DNA from: Methylococcus mesophilus
GTDB taxonomy: Bacteria > Pseudomonadota > Gammaproteobacteria > Methylococcales > Methylococcaceae
Direction of reading: 5' to 3'
DNA length: 64,000 nt
Assembly (NCBI RefSeq): GCF_026247885.1
Contig: NZ_CP110921.1
Location: 3,417,501 to 3,481,500 of the forward strand
Shown here: positions 56,448 through 64,000 of the stretch, in pieces
Numbering within the stretch: position 1 is the stretch's first letter
How the letters are laid out: every line of letters begins with the position of its first letter
The notes under the pieces: generated by a model
Database searches by the model: none
What the model was told of the DNA's origin: nothing
The model's input: only the letters and a program-made list of their open reading frames with translations
Made by a program: the position numbers and the translations under genes

Positions 56448-57798
56448 TTTCAAAAGGGGGGTCCGGTTTGCCTGCCTCGCTTTGTTCGCCGTGGCTGGCT
56501 GGTCCGCCGCGGAAGCAGCCGTCGACCGCATCGTGGCGGTGGTGGACGACGGCGTCATCCTCGAGAGCGAGCTGGTCCGCAAGGTCGACGAGATCAAGCG
56601 CAGCCTTCGCGCCAGCCGCACTTCCTTGCCGCCCGATTCGATCCTGGTCCGGCAGGTGCTCGAGCGCATGATCGTCGACAAGATCCAGCTCCAGATGGCG
56701 GAAAAAATGGGCATCCAGGTGGACGACGACACGTTGCGCATGGCCGTGAGCCAGATTGCCCAGCGCAATAATCTCACGCCCGATCAGTTCCGCCGTTCGC
56801 TCGCCCAGGAAGGGCTCGATTACGGCGATTTCCTGGAACAGGTGCGCGGCGAAATCGCTATGGGCCGGCTTCGCGCCAGCCAAGTCAATAACCAGATCAA
56901 GATCAGCGATCGGGAGGTCGAGCATTATCTGGAGGTTCAAGGCGGTTCCGGGGCGGTTGCCGACCGGGAATACCGGCTGGGCCACATTCTCGTCGCTACC
57001 CCGCGCGAGGCGTCGCCGGACGAAGTGAAGAAAGCCAGGGAGCGGGCCGACAAGGTCGTGAAGGAATTGAAAGCTGGCCTCGACTTCAAGGATGCTTCGA
57101 TCCGCTACTCGGACGACCCGCAGGCGCTGGAGGGCGGCGATCTCGGCTGGCGTAAGCTCAGCGAGATTCCCAGCCATATTGCCGAGGTGGTGGGCGGGAT
57201 GAAGGACGGCGAGGTGAGCGATCCCATCCGCAGTCCCGGCGGCTACCACATCGTCAAAATGATGGCGATGCGCGGCGTGGGCGAGGCCAAGCTGACCAAG
57301 ACCCACGTCCGGCACATCCTGATCAAGCCGAACGAAGTGCAGTCCGACGAGGATGCGAAGAACAAGCTGCTGGCCCTGAAAACCCGGATCGAAAACGGCG
57401 ACGACTTCGGAGAGCTCGCGCGCGGCCACTCCGACGACAAGGGTTCGGCGATCAAGGGCGGGGATCTGGGCTGGGTCAAGCCGGGCGCGCTGGTGCCTCC
57501 GTTCGAGGAGGCGATGAACGCGCTGGACGAAAACCAGCTCAGCGATCCGGTCCAGACCCAGTTCGGCTGGCATCTGATCCAGGTGCTGGAGCGGCAGGAG
57601 TCGAGCGACACCAATGAAGTGTTGAAAAACCGGGCGCGCGAGGAACTCTTCAAGCGCAAGGTGGACGAGGAAACGGAACTTTGGCTGAGGAAGATCCGCG
57701 ACGAGGCTTACGTCGAAATCCGCCTTGACGAAGCACCGGCATCCTCGGGCGAAGATACGCCGTCCGGTGAAGACTCGCCCGAAACCTTCATGCGCTGA
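56434..57798 (+). CDS. surA: Periplasmic chaperone SurA
   Basis: 454 residues: signal peptide (FACLALFAVAGWSAAEA), N-domain (VDRIVAVVDDGVILESEL), and two parvulin (PPIC) domains at about 185-285 (LGHILVATPREASPDE) and 295-395 (HVRHILIKPNEVQ). SurA escorts outer-membrane proteins, LptD among them, to the BAM complex. It starts inside the lptD end, and pdxA follows 13 bases later; lptD-surA-pdxA-rsmA is the standard operon. Confidence 0.96.
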   Translation: MMISSFKRGVRFACLALFAVAGWSAAEAAVDRIVAVVDDGVILESELVRKVDEIKRSLRASRTSLPPDSILVRQVLERMIVDKIQLQMAEKMGIQVDDDTLRMAVSQIAQRNNLTPDQFRRSLAQEGLDYGDFLEQVRGEIAMGRLRASQVNNQIKISDREVEHYLEVQGGSGAVADREYRLGHILVATPREASPDEVKKARERADKVVKELKAGLDFKDASIRYSDDPQALEGGDLGWRKLSEIPSHIAEVVGGMKDGEVSDPIRSPGGYHIVKMMAMRGVGEAKLTKTHVRHILIKPNEVQSDEDAKNKLLALKTRIENGDDFGELARGHSDDKGSAIKGGDLGWVKPGALVPPFEEAMNALDENQLSDPVQTQFGWHLIQVLERQESSDTNEVLKNRAREELFKRKVDEETELWLRKIRDEAYVEIRLDEAPASSGEDTPSGEDSPETFMR

Positions 57799-57811
57799 TC
57801 CGGCATCTCCC

Positions 57812-58804
57812 ATGCATCCCCGTCTGCTGCTGACCAGCGGAGAGCCGGCCGGCATCGGCCCGGACCTGTGCGTGCTGCTGGCCCGGCGACCGGCTCGCTG
57901 CAGCATCACGGTGCTGGGTGATCCCGATCTGCTGGAGAGCCGGGCGCGCCTGCTCGGCTTCCCCATCGAACTGCGCCCGGTCGCATCCGGCGATGTAGTG
58001 CCGCAGCATGAAGAAGACATTCTGCACGTCCTGCCCACCCGCCAGCGGCCGGGAGCCGCACCCGGAAAGCTCGACCCGGCCAACGCCGCCTACGTGCTCG
58101 AGACCATCGCCGAAGGCGCGCGTGCGTGTCTGGCGGGGCATTACGACGCTCTGGTCACGGCTCCGGTGCAGAAGTCCGTCATCAACGAGGCCGGGATCGC
58201 CTTCACCGGCCACACCGAATTCATTGCGGAGGTCATCGGCGGCTGCCCGGTGATGATGCTGGCGACAAAAGGTTTACGGGTTGCACTGGCCACCACCCAT
58301 CTGCCTTTGGCCGAGGTGAGCTGGGCCATCACCGAGGAGCGGCTGACACGGACGCTGCGGGTCCTCCACGACGATCTGGTCCGCCGCTTCGGCCTACCCA
58401 GGCCGCGCATCCTGGTCTGCGGGCTCAATCCGCACGCGGGCGAGGACGGGCATCTGGGAAGCGAGGAAATCACCGTGATCGAACCCGTGCTTGCGCGGCT
58501 GCGGCAGGAGGGCATGGACCTGACCGGCCCGCTGCCGGCGGACACCCTGTTTCTTCCCCGCAATCTCGAGCACGCCGACGCGGTGCTGGCGATGTATCAC
58601 GACCAGGGCCTGCCGGTGCTGAAATATGCGGGATTCGGCCGGGCGGTGAACATCACCCTGGGGCTTCCCATCATCCGCACCTCGGTGGACCATGGCACGG
58701 CGCTGGATCTGGCGGGCACCGGCCGGATCGACACCGGCAGCCTGGAAGAGGCCGTTCGGGTTGCGGCGGAGATGGCCGAAGTGCGGTCGACGGTGCGGGC
58801 ATGA
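57812..58804 (+). CDS. pdxA: 4-hydroxythreonine-4-phosphate dehydrogenase
   Basis: 330 residues, standard for PdxA, which acts in the DXP-dependent pyridoxal phosphate pathway. Motifs: LTSGEPAGIGPDL at the start, TAPVQKSVINEAG and FTGHTEFIAE (metal His) near 110-140, CGLNPHAGEDGHLG near 205 and MYHDQGLPVLKY near 265. The frame is open upstream into surA, but ATG 57812 is the family start. Its stop overlaps the rsmA start (ATGA). Confidence 0.96.
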   Translation: MHPRLLLTSGEPAGIGPDLCVLLARRPARCSITVLGDPDLLESRARLLGFPIELRPVASGDVVPQHEEDILHVLPTRQRPGAAPGKLDPANAAYVLETIAEGARACLAGHYDALVTAPVQKSVINEAGIAFTGHTEFIAEVIGGCPVMMLATKGLRVALATTHLPLAEVSWAITEERLTRTLRVLHDDLVRRFGLPRPRILVCGLNPHAGEDGHLGSEEITVIEPVLARLRQEGMDLTGPLPADTLFLPRNLEHADAVLAMYHDQGLPVLKYAGFGRAVNITLGLPIIRTSVDHGTALDLAGTGRIDTGSLEEAVRVAAEMAEVRSTVRA

Positions 58805-59574
58805 TGCACGTTCCGCGTAAGCGCTTCGGCCAGAATTTCCTGCGCGATCCCGGCGTCATCCGCGAGATCGTCGCGGCCATCGGCCCCAAGCCATCGGACC
58901 GGCTGCTGGAAATCGGCCCCGGCGAAGGGGTCTTGACCCGCGAGTTGCTGCAGTCCGGGGCGCACCTGGATGTCATCGAGCTGGACCGCGATCTGGTCGC
59001 GGCGCTGAAGCAGCGGTTTGCCGGCGTAGAACGATTGCGAATTCACGAAGGCGATGCACTGAAATTCAACATCCGGTCCATCGCCCAGGCGGGTCGGGTC
59101 CGGGTCGTGGGCAATCTGCCCTACAACATCTCCACCCCGCTGATGTTTCGTCTGTTCGATCAGCTCGATGCGGTCGAAGACATGCATTTCATGCTGCAGA
59201 AAGAAGTGGTCGATCGCATTTGCGCCGGGCCCGGCGACGGGAGTTACGGACGGTTGAGCGTCATGGCCGCTCTCTATTGCGAGGCTCAGCATTTGTTCGA
59301 TGTGGGACCGGAGTGTTTCTACCCGCAGCCCAAGGTCGTATCGGCGGTGGTGCATTTGGTGCCGCATGCCGCGCCTCCGGATTCCGAGCTGGTCAGGAGG
59401 GTGGGAGCCGTTGTCGCCGCTGCATTCGGCCAGCGCCGGAAAACGCTGCGGAACGCGCTCAAGGGAGTGCTGGACGAAACCGCGATAGGCCGCGCCGGAA
59501 TCGATCCGGGTGTGCGTGCAGAGGAGCTGTCGCTGGACGACTATGTCGGCTTGAGCGGTCAGCTGAATATTTGA
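58801..59574 (+). CDS. rsmA: 16S rRNA dimethyladenosine transferase
   Basis: 257 residues. It dimethylates two adenines in the 3' hairpin of 16S rRNA (KsgA). SAM motif LLEIGPGEGVLTREL, acidic IELDRDLV, and the catalytic NLPYNIST motif are present. The first two codons are both ATG. It overlaps pdxA by four bases. In E. coli apaG and apaH follow; here a hairpin pair ends the operon instead. Confidence 0.97.
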   Translation: MMHVPRKRFGQNFLRDPGVIREIVAAIGPKPSDRLLEIGPGEGVLTRELLQSGAHLDVIELDRDLVAALKQRFAGVERLRIHEGDALKFNIRSIAQAGRVRVVGNLPYNISTPLMFRLFDQLDAVEDMHFMLQKEVVDRICAGPGDGSYGRLSVMAALYCEAQHLFDVGPECFYPQPKVVSAVVHLVPHAAPPDSELVRRVGAVVAAAFGQRRKTLRNALKGVLDETAIGRAGIDPGVRAEELSLDDYVGLSGQLNI

Positions 59575-59601
59575 AAAAGCGGGTATCGGTTTGACTCATC
59601 C

Positions 59602-59654
59602 GCCCGCATTTTCTTGCGGGCATAATAAAACCCCGGCAGTGGATACCGCCGGGG
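59602..59654. terminator. Paired hairpins between rsmA and the lipoprotein gene
   Basis: Two hairpins lie in the gap between convergent genes: GCCCGC/GCGGGC (59602-59621) followed by AATAAAA, and CCCCGGC/GCCGGGG (59631-59654) which on the minus strand is followed by TTTTAT. The second is a good intrinsic terminator for the lipoprotein transcript; the first is a weaker one for the rsmA operon. Confidence 0.7.
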
Positions 59655-59689
59655 CTTCATTCGATCGTATGTCTTCAGGACATCGATGA

Positions 59690-59968
59690 TTATTTCATCA
59701 TCGACTTCTTGAACATGCGGTCCAGCTTGCTGTTGGTTTCTTCAGCTGCGGCTGCAGCGCGGCGAGCAGCGGCTTCTGCAGCACCGGCCTTGGATTCAGC
59801 TGCCTGAGCAGCGGAAAGAGCCTCGTCAGCCGTGCTCTTGATGGAAGCCTGCTCAGCCTTCAGACCGTCGATCTGGGTCTGCAGGTTGGTGATGTCAGAC
59901 TTCGAAGCGCACCCGACGGTCAGACCGGCGGCCATCAGAACCACTGCGAACTTGGTTGCTTTCATCAT
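59690..59968 (-). CDS. Lpp/OprI-like outer-membrane lipoprotein
   Basis: 92 residues. A lipoprotein signal peptide (KFAVVLMAAGLTVGC) ends at Cys20, with a slightly unusual lipobox (TVGC). The mature part is an Ala-rich helix with heptads (LQTQIDGLKAEQASI, then AAQAAESKAGAAEAA) and ends SKLDRMFKKSMMK with a C-terminal Lys, like the Pseudomonas OprI end, where the Lys is linked to peptidoglycan. AAGGAAA lies five bases upstream of the ATG. A probable cross-linking enzyme is encoded next to it. Confidence 0.85.
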   Translation of the reverse strand: MMKATKFAVVLMAAGLTVGCASKSDITNLQTQIDGLKAEQASIKSTADEALSAAQAAESKAGAAEAAARRAAAAAEETNSKLDRMFKKSMMK

Positions 59969-60107
59969 GTCGCTTTCCTTCTTTTGCGGTGAACGAAATT
60001 TACTACACAAGTATCCATTCCGGAGGGAGTGATCCCGCGGCGTAGTTTGCCCCGAAATCGCAAGCCTTTCCAGTGTTTTTTGAGTTTCCGAGGGTCTTTC
60101 GGTCATG

Positions 60108-60665
60108 TCAGCGGATGACTACCAGGGTTCCTTTCCTGACCCAGGGGGTAAGCTGGTCGATTTGTTCGTTGGTGAGGGCGACGCAGCCGTGGGTCCAGTC
60201 GAACATCTCGTGCACCTCCCGGTTGCCTGCACCGACACCGTGTATGCCGATCTGCCCGCCCAGCGGTGTATCCTGCGGCGGAGTCGCTTCCACCAGATGG
60301 GCGCGGAGGATGTGGCGCACCAGATGCTCGTCGATGAGGCCGCGGATGAAGCCGCGCTTGGCGATGTCGGGATTCGGGTAGGTCAGCCCGAAGAAACGGT
60401 GGAACTTGCTGTTCTCGTTGATCCAGCCGATGCGGTATTCGCCCAGCGGCGTCTTGTTGTCGTTGCGGCGCTTTTCGACGTCGGCGCCGTGTTGCCCGAT
60501 GGCAATCTTGGTAAACACTTCCAGCGGCGTGTCGCCCTGCATGATTTTCAGGACATGGGGCTTGGTTTCCACCAGCAGCCAGGGGTCAGAATTTTCACTT
60601 TGCGCCGCGGTAGCGGCCATTGACAGTAACAGGAAAAGCCTCGATGGATGAAAACGCTTGAACAC
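60108..60665 (-). CDS. L,D-transpeptidase (YkuD family)
   Basis: 185 residues: signal peptide (SRLFLLLSMAATAAQSE) and one YkuD domain with the catalytic signature GIHGVGAGNREVHEMFDW followed by THGCVAL (His and Cys). Members form 3-3 cross-links or attach lipoproteins to peptidoglycan in the periplasm. The adjacent downstream gene makes an Lpp-like lipoprotein with a terminal Lys, a plausible substrate. It is divergent from pgm. Confidence 0.9.
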   Translation of the reverse strand: MFKRFHPSRLFLLLSMAATAAQSENSDPWLLVETKPHVLKIMQGDTPLEVFTKIAIGQHGADVEKRRNDNKTPLGEYRIGWINENSKFHRFFGLTYPNPDIAKRGFIRGLIDEHLVRHILRAHLVEATPPQDTPLGGQIGIHGVGAGNREVHEMFDWTHGCVALTNEQIDQLTPWVRKGTLVVIR

Positions 60666-60706
60666 CTTTTCTGTTCTCCTCAGTCAAGCAGACGGTAGAA
60701 TACTAG

Positions 60707-62449
<1,743 letters not shown>

Positions 62450-62554
62450 TTCGCATATCGAAAGGTCAAAACTGGGGGAGGGCCGCTTCGGTTTTCGAAA
62501 ATGATCGATCTATGAAATCCGGTGAGGAAACGCTGCGCGAGGTCTTATTTGAGT

Positions 62555-62894
62555 GTGGGTATCCGAACCCACGGTCGGGTTACTTTGCGAAACCCCTCCA
62601 TGGGTTTCGCCCTGCGGGTCAGTCTTCGGCTGCCCAAATTCGCTCCCGGCGAATTTGTCTTTTGCACGGCCAAAAGACCCGTTTGCTGGGAGCAAACGGG
62701 GTCGCACGGAGTGCGTCCGTAGGGTTTGCGGCAGGAAAGCCGCAAAACAGTGTAACCAAAGAAAAGGCCGCCCGGAGGCCGCGGAAAGCCCCCTGCGCTT
62801 CTCGCTTTCGACGAGGGTCCATCGAAGGGGCTCCTGCCCCTCGATGGACGAGCCGCGTCCATGCGGCTCCCCTTCGGGCTATTCTCGTCGAAAG
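62555..62894. repeat. Chain of about ten consecutive palindromes
   Basis: Perfect or near-perfect hairpins follow one another with almost no gaps: GTGGGT/ACCCAC (62555-62572), GCGAAACCC/GGGTTTCGC (62587-62610), CAAATTCGC/GCGAATTTG (62635-62657), CTTTTG/CAAAAG (62659-62676), CCCGTTTGCT/AGCAAACGGG (62678-62700), ACGGA/TCCGT (62706-62720), TTTGCGGC/GCCGCAAA (62725-62746), then CTTTCGACGAG/CTCGTCGAAAG (62805-62894) enclosing two more (62817-62849, 62850-62869). An open frame (62398-62946) crosses it but its peptide is low-complexity. The rest of the gap 62450-62982 holds no recognisable gene. Confidence 0.85.
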
Positions 62895-62982
62895 CTGCGA
62901 TGCTCGGCGCGGCCTGACGGGAGTGGTCAAGAACGGAAACGGCTAAACCATTGGCAAGTTATCCGTTTGCTGACAACAAGGT

Positions 62983-63459
62983 TTACAGCCACTGCCAGTG
63001 CTCGAACATCGCCGCCTGTCCGCAGGGGCTGCCGAGCTCGTCGAGCAGGTTCCACACCACGGCGTTCTCGATCCGGAACTTGCGTCCCTGGCGACTGATC
63101 CGGACGCCGGAATAGCCGTCGACATAGCCTTGGGCCTCCACTTTTGCCAATAGCGCCTCCCTCGCCTCCTGGTTGCCGGCCTCGGCGGAGAGGCGGGAAG
63201 GCAGGGCGGTGATTTCGTCCCAGCTCATGCCGAACAGCCCCATCGCCGTCTCGTTGGCGTAGTTGAAGACGGGATCCGGCGCGGTGTCGTGCGAAAGCAG
63301 CGCCAGCGGAGCCTGGAACAAATAGCGCGCCGCCTCCGTATCGCTCATGCGCGCCGGCACCAGCTCGCGGCCGGTGAAGTGGCGGAAGCTGCGGCGCAGC
63401 ACGGCGATGTGGGGGGCAAGAAATTCGTTGTCTTCGCTGGGCTGGGCGGGGACGGCCAT
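62983..63459 (-). CDS. MEKHLA-domain (PAS-like) protein
   Basis: 158 residues of the MEKHLA family, a PAS-related ligand-sensing domain found in plants and bacteria. The central PAS-like part reads VFNYANETAMGLFGMSWDEI (about 65-85) and YVDGYSGVRISRQGRKFRIE near 115-135. It has no output domain, so it may act as a stand-alone sensor or bind a small ligand. It is divergent from the ABC-F gene with 80 bases between. Confidence 0.82.
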   Translation of the reverse strand: MAVPAQPSEDNEFLAPHIAVLRRSFRHFTGRELVPARMSDTEAARYLFQAPLALLSHDTAPDPVFNYANETAMGLFGMSWDEITALPSRLSAEAGNQEAREALLAKVEAQGYVDGYSGVRISRQGRKFRIENAVVWNLLDELGSPCGQAAMFEHWQWL

Positions 63460-63539
63460 CGTGCGGAAAACTCCTGGGGTTGAGGCGGGCGGTTATACTA
63501 TGGGGTCTTTCCTCACCCGCGCAATCGCGTCGCCCCGCC

Positions 63540-64000
63540 ATGCCTCTCGTTCGACTCTCGGAAATCGGTATCGCCTTCGGTGCCAAGCCCTTGCTGGAAT
63601 CCGCCAGCTTTCAGGTCGATCCGGGCGAGCGGGTCGGCATCATCGGCCGCAACGGGGAGGGCAAATCGACTCTGTTGAAGATCCTCGCCGGACAGATCAC
63701 GCCCGACGGTGGCGAAGTCTGGCATCAGCCGGCATTGCGCATCGGTTTTCTGGAACAGATGCCGGCCTTGCCCGAGTCCGCGACCATCTACGATGCCGTG
63801 GCCGACGGCCTGGGCGAGGTCGGCCGGCAGATCGCCGAATATCACCATTGGTCGGAGAAGATCGCCGACGGTGACATGTCCTGCCTGGACCGGCTCGGCA
63901 CCTTGCAGCAGGCGCTGGAAGCGGCCGACGGCTGGAGCCTGCAGCAGCGGGTGGAACTGGTGCTCGACCGCCTCGACCTGCCGGCGGAGAAACCGGTTCA
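63540..64000 (+). CDS. ABC-F family ATPase, N-terminal part
   Basis: 153 codons are visible before the window ends. The start of the first ABC domain shows Walker A GIIGRNGEGKSTLLKILAG near residue 35 and the Q-loop region IGFLEQMPALP near 72; the arm begins after. Proteins of this family (Uup, EttA, YheS) act on ribosomes or transposon excision and have no membrane part. The sequence EIGIAFGAKPLLESASF resembles Uup most, but the second half needed to name it is outside the window. Confidence 0.88.
   Translation, partial: MPLVRLSEIGIAFGAKPLLESASFQVDPGERVGIIGRNGEGKSTLLKILAGQITPDGGEVWHQPALRIGFLEQMPALPESATIYDAVADGLGEVGRQIAEYHHWSEKIADGDMSCLDRLGTLQQALEAADGWSLQQRVELVLDRLDLPAEKPV

Overview
The window is about 64 kb of GC-rich DNA from a free-living gammaproteobacterium. 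Gene order supports this: pyrG-kdsA-eno-ftsB-ispD-ispF-truD, lptD-surA-pdxA-rsmA divergent from amgK-murU, and hda, rapA and yqiB homologues are all present. Protein content and the nitrate/cyclase gene mix resemble a Methylococcus-type methanotroph, but no methane-oxidation gene lies in the window, so the genus is inference from memory. No rRNA, tRNA, CRISPR array, prophage or intact insertion sequence was seen. Codon use and GC look even throughout, and most of the window reads as stable chromosome.

Layout. Bases 1-9.1 kb hold the end of a C-terminal processing protease, a small heat-shock protein, rapA, purEK, a short inverted-repeat element, yqiB-queD, a PilZ protein, trpS and a DUF155 membrane protein. 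From 9.1 to 19.0 kb a long minus-strand housekeeping run contains a methyltransferase, panE, hda, wrbA, arsC, truD, ispF, ispD, ftsB, eno, kdsA and pyrG, with many 4-base stop/start overlaps. From 19.1 to 24.7 kb is a looser region: a frameshifted vapC remnant, a CBS protein, a DNA repair methyltransferase, a TANGO2-type protein, selO, a Rieske protein and a GDCCVxC zinc-ribbon protein.

From 24.7 to 37.9 kb is a nitrate assimilation regulon, all on the minus strand: narK, a PP2C-phosphatase/Ser-Thr-kinase fusion, nirB, nirD, nasA, nasS and nasT, then a coiled-coil protein and an alginate-export-type porin. Both the porin and narK are preceded by a sigma-54-like -24/-12 element (GG-N10-GC) and by a leader with a hexaloop hairpin followed by an intrinsic terminator. 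That is the layout expected for antitermination by the ANTAR protein NasT, held in check by NasS when nitrate is absent. The porin would therefore be part of the nitrate response.

From 38.8 to 46.7 kb is a dense signalling cluster. It holds a universal-stress-protein/UbiB-kinase fusion, a ferredoxin-cyclase-globin protein, a two-H-box/receiver/cyclase protein, a hybrid histidine kinase whose membrane sensor carries all five residues used by plant ethylene receptors for copper/ethylene binding, and a single-domain receiver. This is the most unusual part of the window. From 46.7 to 64 kb genes return to housekeeping: a metallo-hydrolase, thrC (with a Cys-rich insert), hom, alaC, murU-amgK, lptD-surA-pdxA-rsmA, an Lpp-like lipoprotein with an L,D-transpeptidase, pgm, a 340-base chain of perfect palindromes, a MEKHLA protein and the start of an ABC-F ATPase.
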